Shown here piece after piece: positions 1 to 5,035 of a stretch of DNA of 5,501 nt. The translations under genes and the position numbers were made by a program. The stretch comes from AWTP1-13 sp035258605. GTDB lineage: Bacteria > Pseudomonadota > Alphaproteobacteria > Rhizobiales > Hyphomicrobiaceae. The stretch lies in NCBI GenBank assembly GCA_035258605.1, contig DATFXD010000072.1, positions 1-5,501 on the forward strand. Direction: 5' to 3'. Under the pieces are notes generated by a model that made no database searches, had not been told where the DNA came from, and saw only the letters and a program-made list of their open reading frames with translations. The stretch's first letter is position 1; each line of letters starts with the position of its first letter.

Positions 1-244
1 ACTTGTCCAGTTGACTCTCGGCCCAGCGGTAGTCGACCGCCACATTCTCGCCCTCGACATAGCCCGCCTGCTTGAGGCCGGCGCGAAAGCCGCGCACCCG
101 GTCGTAATAGCCATCGGGCGAATCCGGGTGGAGATACCCGACCACCGGCATCGCCGGCTGCTGCGCGTGCGCCGCGAGCGGCCACGCCGCCGCGCCGCCG
201 AGCATCGTGATGAAGTCGCGGCGCTTCAATCGATCGACATGCAT
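1..244 (-). CDS. ABC transporter substrate-binding protein, N-terminal part (cut by window edge)
   Basis: The reverse strand encodes 81 codons from ATG at 244 to the window edge, beginning MHVDRLKRRDFITMLGGAAA. Residues 1-27 form a signal peptide: basic start with a twin-arginine-like RRDF (8-11), a small-residue hydrophobic core, and a likely cut after AHA (25-27) before QQPAMP. The mature part (VVGYLHPDSPDGYYDRVRGF, then AGLKQAGYVEGENVAVDYRWAES) matches the first strand-helix unit of the tryptophan/tyrosine-type ABC binding proteins (ABC_sub_bind family, TrpX-like), which are often multi-copy in Bradyrhizobium. It should act in the periplasm, delivering a small solute to a permease; the ligand is unknown. 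A second ATG at 240 is out of frame and soon meets a stop, so 244 is the start. A promoter-like pair lies just upstream. The same 5' end recurs in decayed form at 3799-3888. Confidence 0.9.
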   Translation of the reverse strand, partial: MHVDRLKRRDFITMLGGAAAWPLAAHAQQPAMPVVGYLHPDSPDGYYDRVRGFRAGLKQAGYVEGENVAVDYRWAESQLDK

Positions 245-410
245 CTGCGGCCCCAGCCAGGGATGGGTGGCAGTATACCGCATCAGCGCTGGTCGGTCAG
301 GTGCTCGCTGCAGTGCGGAATTTCGGTGTGGCTAATGTCCGCTTTGGGTCAGAAGCGGACCTCAGCCGGTCGCTTCGGCCAAGTCTGCTCCACCCCCGAA
401 AGCGGACATC
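180..410. repeat. Left direct repeat (ABC gene 5' end, promoter and interspersed repeat)
   Basis: Positions 180-360 align almost end to end with 3821-4005 in the same orientation, differing by scattered substitutions, one 3-base gap and one 1-base gap. Shared stretches include CAATCGATCGA, ATGCATCTGCGGCCCCAGCC, TGGTCGGTCAG, GCTCGCTGCAGTGC and GCTAATGTCCGCTTTGGGTC. After 360 similarity drops and then resumes at GCGGACATC (402-410 versus 4047-4055). The unit covers the signal-peptide codons of the ABC protein, its promoter and the start of an interspersed repeat. The two copies bracket the synthetase/TPP operon. Confidence 0.85.
272..300 (-). promoter_or_regulatory. Candidate sigma-70 promoter of the ABC binding-protein gene
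   Basis: On the minus strand CTGACC (300-295) and TATACT (277-272) are separated by 17 bases, a good fit to TTGACA-17-TATAAT. The -10 ends 27 bases before the ATG at 244, so the 5' leader would be about 20 bases. Both boxes recur in the right-hand repeat copy, which fits a functional element that was copied. This is inferred from sequence only. Confidence 0.4.
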
Positions 411-456
411 GGCGAGTAGGCCTCAGCGCCTCCGCTTTGTGCCACAAGCCGACGTC
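331..456. repeat. Interspersed palindromic repeat arms, left copy
   Basis: GTCCGCTT (337-344) pairs perfectly with AAGCGGAC (353-360) around an 8-base loop, forming a hairpin. GAAAGCGGACATC follows at 398-410, and a degenerate third unit, TCCGCTTTGTGCCACAAGCC then GACGTC, lies at 431-456. Translated on the plus strand the unit gives a peptide like ANVRFGSEAD or MSALGQKRTS, which I recognise as a common spurious ORF in Bradyrhizobium-type genomes. The stretch between the operon end (486) and the ABC gene (244) holds no credible gene. Confidence 0.7.
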
Positions 457-485
457 ACCGCCCCATGGTCGGTAACATCTGCGTA

Positions 486-2231
486 CTATGTCTGCCGCCG
501 CTTTCGCTCCGCCTCGTCCCAGACCGTCAGCGCCTGGAAATCTGGCACGAAGCCCAGCCCCTTCTGCGCATCCGACGAGATGACCGTCTGTGAGGTGACA
601 ACGTCGACCAGCGCCGGCGCATTCTTCAAGGCTCTCTCTAGTGCGCCCGGCAGGTCGGCGGGCTTTTCGACGCGCTCGCCATGGGCCCCGAGCGCGCGCG
701 CCATTGCCGCGTAGTCCGAGTGACGCAAGGCGGTACCGACGACGCGGCCACCGTAATTCATCTCCTGATCGAGCCGCTCGATATTCCAGGCCGCGTTGTT
801 GGACACGACGAACACAACCTTCGCGCCGTGGCGCACGGCCGTGTCGATTTCCATGGCGTTGATGCCGAAGGCGCCGTCGCCGTTGACCGAGATCACCTGC
901 CGCCCCGGTAACGCCAGCGCCGCGGCGATGGCGAACGGCACGCCGACGCCAAGGCAGCCGAAGGCGCCAGCATCCATGTAAGTGCTTGCCTGCAAGCCGG
1001 TGCGGGCGAAGCTGAGCAGATCGCCGCCGTCGGCAATGCCGATATAGTCGACATCGGCAACGCCAGCGATCGCATCGAAGATGGCGCGTGGATGAATCTT
1101 GCCGTCCGCGCCGGTCGTTGGCCTATGCTTGGTCGATGCAGCCGCGGCGATGCGCTCGCGATGGCGGCGGCGGAGCCCGTCGGCCCAGGCCTTGTCAATA
1201 CTCGATTCCCGGTTTCCCGCGGCTGCGACCATCGTCTCCAGCGCGAGCGCCGGCGAAGCGAGCAACTCCGGCTGGCCGCGGCGGTTGTCGATTAGCTCGC
1301 CGGGCGCGTCGGAAAGCCGGATGAAGCGCGCGCTGGGGAACACCGCTGGCGACCCGTAGCCGACCTGATAGTCGAGCTTGCGGCCGATGAGCAAAACGAC
1401 ATCAGCCTCCGCCATCGCCGCGGCGCGCACGGCGGCCACGGTCGACGGATGGTCGGCCGGCACGAGCCCGCGGCTTTCCTGGGTGTCGAGATAGAGCGCG
1501 CCGGTGGCGTCCAGCAGACGAACCAGTGCCGCGTTCGCCCCGCGCGCGCCTCGCCCAGTCATGACCAAGGGGCGTTTCGCCGACCAGAACACCTCGACTG
1601 CCTTGACGACCGCCGCAGGATCGGGCGGCAGAACGCGCGCCGGCTTGGCCTCCATCCATTCGCGGAGCACCAGTTGCGACGGCACGTGCGTGCGCAGCAC
1701 GTCGGTCGGAATTTCCAGATAGACCGGACCCGGCTCGCCACTATCGCCTATGGCGCGCGCCACTGCCTCGTCGAATTCCCGCACCACTTGCTCGGGCACT
1801 CGCAACGTGCGCGCAGTTCGCGTGATCGGGCCCATAATGTCGACATGCGGGATGTCCTGCAGCGGGCCCATGTTGGCTTGCGGGCGCGAGGTGCAGCCGC
1901 CAATCAGCAGGACCGGAATGCGCGCCAGGGAGGCATTGCACATGGCGGTGACGGTGTTGGTCACGCCCGGCCCCGCCGTCACCATGGCGACGCCGAAGCC
2001 GCCCGTCAGCTCGGCATGCGCGTGCGCCATGTGCACGGCGGCTCCTTCGTCGCGCACATCGACGATACGGATGCCCTGGCGCGCCACGTGGTCCCAGATC
2101 GGCTGGATATGGCCGCCCTGCAGGCCGAAGATGCGATCGATGCCGCGCGCCTTCAGGAAGCGGGCAATCCACGCCGCGCAGGAATTCTCGTCGGCGTTCA
2201 GGTCCTGCCTGTTGCCCACGGCGTCGGTCAT
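486..2231 (-). CDS. Thiamine-diphosphate-dependent enzyme (acetolactate synthase / benzaldehyde lyase / 2-hydroxyacyl-CoA lyase superfamily)
   Basis: The product has 581 residues, normal for the family, with all three domains. The PYR domain (about 17-190) has FGLQGGHIQPIWD and RDEGAAVHMA, whose Glu62 is the expected cofactor-activating glutamate, then VTAGPGVTNTVTA. The central domain spans about 203-340. The PP domain (about 380-550) carries GDGAFGINAMEID (451-463) and ends the Mg/TPP motif at NN 478-479. The following AAW plus RVVGTALRHSDY resembles benzaldehyde lyase (NNQSW) more than oxalyl-CoA decarboxylase, as far as I recall those sequences. There is no signal peptide, so it should be cytosolic. 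No acetolactate synthase small subunit lies beside it, which argues against a biosynthetic role. The ATG at 2231 shares one base with the synthetase stop (TGATG), with GAGG four bases upstream; an alternative GTG at 2234 sits too close to that site. A C-C lyase or decarboxylase acting on an acyl-CoA is an inference. Confidence 0.92.
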   Translation of the reverse strand: MTDAVGNRQDLNADENSCAAWIARFLKARGIDRIFGLQGGHIQPIWDHVARQGIRIVDVRDEGAAVHMAHAHAELTGGFGVAMVTAGPGVTNTVTAMCNASLARIPVLLIGGCTSRPQANMGPLQDIPHVDIMGPITRTARTLRVPEQVVREFDEAVARAIGDSGEPGPVYLEIPTDVLRTHVPSQLVLREWMEAKPARVLPPDPAAVVKAVEVFWSAKRPLVMTGRGARGANAALVRLLDATGALYLDTQESRGLVPADHPSTVAAVRAAAMAEADVVLLIGRKLDYQVGYGSPAVFPSARFIRLSDAPGELIDNRRGQPELLASPALALETMVAAAGNRESSIDKAWADGLRRRHRERIAAAASTKHRPTTGADGKIHPRAIFDAIAGVADVDYIGIADGGDLLSFARTGLQASTYMDAGAFGCLGVGVPFAIAAALALPGRQVISVNGDGAFGINAMEIDTAVRHGAKVVFVVSNNAAWNIERLDQEMNYGGRVVGTALRHSDYAAMARALGAHGERVEKPADLPGALERALKNAPALVDVVTSQTVISSDAQKGLGFVPDFQALTVWDEAERKRRQT

Positions 2232-3802
2232 CACGCCTCGCTCTTGTTCGTCGCGCGGTCGAACTGCGTACGCAGCACGCGGTGCAGAATCTTGCCCGTG
2301 GCGGTGCGCGGCATCTCCTGTTCAGCGATAATCGACACCGAGCGCGGCCGCTTGTAGCCGGCGATGCGGTCCTTGCACCAGTCGAGTATTTCATTCGGCG
2401 TCGACGCCGCGCTGTCGTGCAGGATGATCACCGCATGCACGCGCTCGCCCCATTTGGCGTCGGGCACCCCGATCACCGCGACGTCCTTGATGTGCGGATG
2501 CGCCCCAAGCATGGTCTCCACCTCGGAGGGATAGACGTTCTCACCGCCGGAGATGATCATGTTGCTCTTGCGGTCGACCAGATAGATGTAGCCGTCTTTG
2601 TCGCGCCGAGCGAGATCGCCGACCGTGCAATAGTCGCCGCGGAATGCCTCGTTGGTCTTCTCGGGAAGCTTCCAATAGCCGTCGAACGTCTGCGCGTTGC
2701 ACGAATAGAGCTCACCAGTTTCGCCGTCAGCCACCTCGTTGCCGTGCGCGTCGAGCAATCTGATGGGCCGCGAGCCGACCGTTTCGCGCCCAACCGAGCC
2801 GAGCTTGGACAATTGCTCCTCTGGTTGCAGCATGGTTACCCAGCCGCATTCGGTCGAGCCGTAGAGCTCGAACAGGCCCGAATTCTTGAAATACTCCATC
2901 ACGGCGAGCTTGGTGTCGCGTCGCGCCGGCGCTGAGGAGATCATCAGCTTGGTAACAGCATCGACGTTGTAGCGCGCGCGCACGGGCGCCGACAGCGCTA
3001 TCATCATGATGTAATGCGTGGGCACCAGCGACGTGAACGTGGCACCGCCTTCCGCCATGGTGCTCACCAGGTGCTCAGGATCGAAACTCTTGCGGCTGTA
3101 AACTGTGCAGGTGGCGCCGCAATAGGTGAACGCACCGAAGAAGAACAATGAATTGGCGTGGCACATGGGCATGACCAGCAATGCCGCATCGTGCCGGCTC
3201 AGTCGCATCTCCACTTCGGTGACCAGGGCCAACATGGCGCTGCCCCGGTGGCTGCGGATGGCGCCCTTGGGCCTGCCGGTGGTACCGGAGGTGTACATCA
3301 GGGTCCACGGATCCTCGGCATGCACCTCGACGTCCGGCCGCCGGTCACGCGCCTGCGCCATCAGGTCCTCGTAGCTGCGGTAGCCGGCGCGGCGCTTGTT
3401 GCCGAAGACGATAAAATTTCCGGCCGGCACCGGCAGCTCCGCGCGCACACTTTCGATGGCGTCGACGAGGTCGTCCTGAACGATGAGCGCCCTGGCCTCG
3501 CAGTTGCCGACGATGTAGGCGATTTCCGGCCCGACCAAACGGAAGTTGATCGGCACCGCGACCAGGCCCGCGAGCGCTGTGGCGGCGTAAATCTCCAGCC
3601 ACTCCACGCAATTGTAGGCGAGCACGCAGACATGGTCGCCCTTGTCTAGGCCAATGCCGTTCAAACCATTAGCAAGCTGGCACGCGCGCGCGTACCAAGC
3701 ATGAAATGTCATCTCTCTTTCGAGGTCGCGTGCGCCAATCTTATCCGGGAACAGCCGCGCATATAGCTCGAGCATCTCGCCAACATGCGCCAACCCGGTC
3801 AT
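2231..3802 (-). CDS. AMP-forming acyl-CoA synthetase (FadD / 4-coumarate-CoA ligase-like)
   Basis: The 523-residue product belongs to the adenylate-forming (ANL) superfamily, which activates a carboxylate with ATP and then forms the CoA thioester. The core motifs are intact: the phosphate loop YTSGTTGRPKG (170-180), LYGSTECG (313-320), GDLARRDKDGYIYLVDRKSN (395-414) with the hinge region, GGENVYPSEVE (419-429), and PRTATGKILHR (498-508) whose Lys504 is the expected catalytic lysine. No signal peptide or membrane segment is seen. I choose ATG 3802 (MTGLAHVGEMLELYARLFPD), where family-like sequence begins. An in-frame ATG at 3904 would add 34 residues, but that stretch is an out-of-frame reading of a decayed ABC signal peptide. 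The gene is first in an operon with the TPP enzyme. Substrate unknown; the neighbour suggests a short 2-hydroxy, 2-oxo or dicarboxylic acid. Confidence 0.93.
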   Translation of the reverse strand: MTGLAHVGEMLELYARLFPDKIGARDLEREMTFHAWYARACQLANGLNGIGLDKGDHVCVLAYNCVEWLEIYAATALAGLVAVPINFRLVGPEIAYIVGNCEARALIVQDDLVDAIESVRAELPVPAGNFIVFGNKRRAGYRSYEDLMAQARDRRPDVEVHAEDPWTLMYTSGTTGRPKGAIRSHRGSAMLALVTEVEMRLSRHDAALLVMPMCHANSLFFFGAFTYCGATCTVYSRKSFDPEHLVSTMAEGGATFTSLVPTHYIMMIALSAPVRARYNVDAVTKLMISSAPARRDTKLAVMEYFKNSGLFELYGSTECGWVTMLQPEEQLSKLGSVGRETVGSRPIRLLDAHGNEVADGETGELYSCNAQTFDGYWKLPEKTNEAFRGDYCTVGDLARRDKDGYIYLVDRKSNMIISGGENVYPSEVETMLGAHPHIKDVAVIGVPDAKWGERVHAVIILHDSAASTPNEILDWCKDRIAGYKRPRSVSIIAEQEMPRTATGKILHRVLRTQFDRATNKSEA

Positions 3803-3888
3803 CTGCGGCCACCCCAGCGCGGCCACGCCATCGTCGCGCCGCCGATGAGCGTGATGAACGCGCGCGGGTTCAATCGATCGAAATGCAT
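3799..3888 (-). pseudogene. Decayed 5' fragment of an ABC binding-protein gene, now a 29-codon leader ORF
   Basis: From ATG 3888 the reverse strand reads MHFDRLNPRAFITLIGGATM, then AWPRWGGRR and stop. It matches the first codons of the protein at 1-244 (MHVDRLKRRDFITMLGGAAA) in the same frame, but the twin arginine is now NPRA and the sequence ends before any mature domain. Its stop TGA (3801-3799) overlaps the synthetase ATG (3802-3800) as ATGA, so translation of the leader could be coupled to the synthetase. CTGGGG followed by CCGCAGATG precedes both the leader ATG and the synthetase ATG, suggesting that the junction formed by short homology. Whether it is translated is unknown. Confidence 0.65.
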
Positions 3889-3915
3889 CTGCGGCCCCAG
3901 CCAAGGATGGGTGCC

Positions 3916-3945
3916 AGCATACCGCATCGACCCCTGGTCGGTCAG
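3916..3945 (-). promoter_or_regulatory. Copied promoter, candidate promoter of the synthetase/TPP operon
   Basis: On the minus strand CTGACC (3945-3940) and TATGCT (3921-3916) are 18 bases apart. They correspond base for base to the left copy (TATACT, spacing 17). Transcription would start near 3909, run through the leader ORF and into the synthetase. The weaker -10 and longer spacing suggest lower activity than the left copy; this is inference. Confidence 0.35.
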
Positions 3946-3975
3946 CGGCTCGCTGCAGTGCAGAATTTCAATTTG

Positions 3976-4055
3976 GCTAATGTCCGCTTTGGGTCAAAAC
4001 CGGACATGAAGCCATACCGCTATCGATGTCCGGTTTGCCCCCGGAAGCGGACATC
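3976..4055. repeat. Interspersed palindromic repeat, right copy (two hairpins)
   Basis: The first hairpin pairs ATGTCCG (3980-3986) with CGGACAT (4001-4007). The second pairs GATGTCCG (4025-4032) with CGGACATC (4048-4055), with further inner A-T pairs. The block is 80 bases, the same length as the left copy at 331-410. Its plus-strand translation (ANVRFGSKPDM, then CPRKRTSD) is the usual spurious peptide of this repeat. Confidence 0.7.
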
Positions 4056-4156
4056 CGATTTGCGGGATAAATGAGTACACGCCCTAGTCTTTCCAAAAGT
4101 CTCGAAACCGCTCAGCGCGGCGACTAATAAAGTCACTTCGAACTCTACCAATGGAG

Positions 4157-4184
4157 TGGACGACATCCCACCGGATGTTAAGAT
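4157..4184 (+). promoter_or_regulatory. Possible promoter of the 27-codon ORF
   Basis: TGGACG (4157-4162) and TAAGAT (4179-4184) are 16 bases apart, each matching four of six sigma-70 consensus positions. The spacing to the start codon leaves a leader of roughly 30 bases that would contain the hairpin at 4201-4217. The match is modest. Confidence 0.25.
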
Positions 4185-4200
4185 ATCCTTGCACGGAGAG

Positions 4201-4217
4201 GCTACCGGGGAGGTAGC
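4201..4217 (+). promoter_or_regulatory. Hairpin holding the ribosome binding site of the 27-codon ORF
   Basis: GCTACC (4201-4206) pairs perfectly with GGTAGC (4212-4217) around the loop GGGGA. The Shine-Dalgarno sequence GGGGAGG (4207-4213) occupies the loop and the start of the 3' arm, seven bases before GTG 4221. In the folded RNA the site would be partly hidden, so translation could respond to temperature, an RNA or a protein. The hairpin is directly visible; regulation is inferred. Confidence 0.4.
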
Positions 4218-4220
4218 ATC

Positions 4221-4304
4221 GTGACCGACCTTGTTTTATTTATCTGCGTGGCGGCGTTTATGACTGGGATCGTACTCGCGGCCGCGAGCCTACTTGCCAA
4301 CTAA
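4221..4304 (+). CDS. Small single-pass membrane protein, 27 residues
   Basis: GTG 4221 opens a 27-codon frame ending in TAA 4302: MTDLVLFICVAAFMTGIVLA then AASLLAN. Residues 4-25 are almost entirely hydrophobic and long enough for one membrane helix, with the only acidic residue (Asp3) at the N-terminus. A strong Shine-Dalgarno sequence (GGGGAGG) lies at the right distance, and a stem-loop 13 bases after the stop would end the transcript, so the unit looks self-contained. It is divergent from the synthetase operon. I do not recognise the family. Small proteins of this shape often modulate a membrane complex, but no partner is visible. There is no internal ATG start with its own ribosome site. 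The strong ribosome site and clean hydrophobic helix make chance less likely. Confidence 0.55.
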   Translation: MTDLVLFICVAAFMTGIVLAAASLLAN

Positions 4305-4317
4305 TGTTACGACCATC

Positions 4318-4350
4318 GGAGGGCTTGGTGGGAAAACCGCCAAGCCCTCC
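4318..4350 (+). terminator. Strong stem-loop after the 27-codon ORF
   Basis: GGAGGGCTTGGTGG (4318-4331) pairs with CCGCCAAGCCCTCC (4337-4350) around GAAAA, giving 14 pairs with one G-U wobble. The position fits a terminator, but the bases after it (TGAACTTG) contain no T run. It could instead stabilise the mRNA end or be a repeat or protein-binding element. The fold is near symmetrical and could also form on the other strand. Confidence 0.6.
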
Positions 4351-4492
4351 TGAACTTGCCAGCGGTGTAACACAAGCAAGTTGCTGCCCAAGCCAACGCG
4401 CGATGCCGTCGTGTTGGACGCTGGTCGGATTCTCAAGGGTAAAAGGCCTGCCGACCGCTCGCGTCGAGCCCTGTCGCTAAAAAGTCGCTGAG
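4351..4492. other. Intergenic stretch with a weak inverted repeat
   Basis: The only structure I see is AACTTGC (4353-4359) facing GCAAGTT (4375-4381) with a 16-base gap. There is no clear terminator for the zinc-ribbon gene that ends at 4493, although its downstream strand has a short T run without a strong preceding stem. No gene is supported here. Confidence 0.4.
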
Positions 4493-4711
4493 CTATTGGC
4501 CCTTCTTGAGGGTGAACCTGTTACCGGAGTGGTCAAGCTGACCCTCCCTTGCCTTAGCCAATGCCGCAGCAAATTGCTGGTAGTGGCCAGTGAACCAGGT
4601 GCGGCACTCGGGGCAGATCACGGCCCCCTCCTTCACCCTGCCAATTTGCTCTGTGAACTCGTGGAGGCAATGCGAGCACGTAAACGGCCAAAAATCCTCG
4701 TCCTCGTACAT
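4493..4711 (-). CDS. Small zinc-ribbon protein, 72 residues
   Basis: The product begins MYEDEDFWPFTCSHCLHEFT and contains two CxxC knuckles, Cys12-Cys15 and Cys33-Cys36, 17 residues apart. That is the arrangement of a four-cysteine zinc ribbon. Aromatic residues flank both knuckles (FWPF before the first, TWF after the second), and a helix-forming stretch follows (QQFAAALAKAREGQ, 45-58) with a basic tail (LKKGQ). There is no signal peptide or membrane segment, so it is cytosolic. ATG 4711 has GGTGG four bases upstream. The function is unknown: such proteins may bind nucleic acid, a protein partner, or simply a metal. The regular knuckle spacing makes it a real gene rather than a shadow of the overlapping plus-strand frames. 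It may share a minus-strand transcript with the broken gene upstream at 4782-5035. Confidence 0.8.
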   Translation of the reverse strand: MYEDEDFWPFTCSHCLHEFTEQIGRVKEGAVICPECRTWFTGHYQQFAAALAKAREGQLDHSGNRFTLKKGQ

Positions 4712-4781
4712 GACGCCACCATATGCCCCGGGGCCGCGCCGGGCTATCGGAAACCACAGCGATGGCGAGCTTCAATTCTGG

Positions 4782-5035
4782 TTAGCCCGGTGGCGAGGCA
4801 AACGTAACCTCTACAGAGCACCCATGTGCTTCCGCAATAATCGTCAAGTTAGCAAAAGACGCGAATGCAAAGCGGCCTGGAACCAGAGTGTTTGCTCCCA
4901 CTAGCAAATTTCCCGGACCCAAGTTTTTGATGAGAACGACAATTGTGAGATGCGGCGCTCCGGCAGGCACCGCCGTGAGTGGATAACGTTCATTCGGTTA
5001 AGCGTCATCGTGAGTGGCTGGGACCAAGTTGTCAT
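4782..5035 (-). pseudogene. Small unknown gene, apparently frameshifted
   Basis: ATG 5035 has an excellent ribosome binding site (AAAGGAG, seven bases upstream) and reads MTTWSQPLTMTLNRMN, but its frame becomes implausible and stops after 44 codons. A second frame, open from just after the TAA at 5000-4998, reads NERYPLTAVPAGAPHLTIVV and continues with LVGANTLVPGRFAFASFANL to TAA at 4782. One extra A near 4994 (CGAATG restored to CGAAATG) would join the two into an 84-residue protein, MTLNRNERYPLTAVPAG and onward. The body is rich in alternating hydrophobic and small residues, suggesting a beta-rich fold, with no signal peptide. I do not recognise a family. A sequencing error, true decay, or an independent GTG start at 4970 (62 residues, no clear ribosome site) are the alternatives. 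Confidence 0.45.

Larger units (their letters stand above)
3821..4055. repeat. Right direct repeat (second copy of ABC 5' end, promoter and interspersed repeat)
   Basis: This is the partner of 180-410, in the same orientation, with 3821-4005 matching 180-360. It has accumulated more changes in its coding part than a working signal peptide would allow. Homology begins just upstream of the synthetase start, so the operon lies exactly between the two copies. No transposase, tRNA or target-site duplication is visible near either copy. Confidence 0.85.

Noticed and set aside
11..714. Plus-strand frames giving ANVRFGSEAD and MSALGQKRTS peptides
   Set aside because: These are translations of the interspersed palindromic repeat and of the antisense strand of neighbouring genes, a known type of false gene in this group.
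1449..2357. A 302-codon plus-strand open frame
   Set aside because: It lies entirely opposite the TPP enzyme and the end of the synthetase. Its product is rich in Arg, His and Gln and has no recognisable motif; it is a GC-rich antisense shadow.
1741..2394. A 217-codon minus-strand open frame overlapping the operon junction
   Set aside because: It is a frame-shifted reading of the synthetase and TPP coding sequence with an Arg/Ala-rich product, and both true frames there have clear motifs.
2282..2935. A 217-codon plus-strand open frame
   Set aside because: It is antisense to the conserved C-terminal half of the acyl-CoA synthetase and has no ribosome site or domain.
180..4055. Composite transposon, integrative element or CRISPR explanation for the flanking repeats
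   Set aside because: There is no transposase, integrase, terminal inverted repeat, tRNA or regular spacer pattern. The repeats are direct copies of a gene 5' region.
3706..4074. A 122-codon plus-strand frame ahead of the operon
   Set aside because: It combines the antisense of the synthetase 5' end, the ABC remnant and the palindromic repeat, and its product ends in the usual repeat peptide.
4071..4127. An 18-codon plus-strand ORF (MSTRPSLSKSLETAQRGD)
   Set aside because: No convincing ribosome site or promoter; likely chance.
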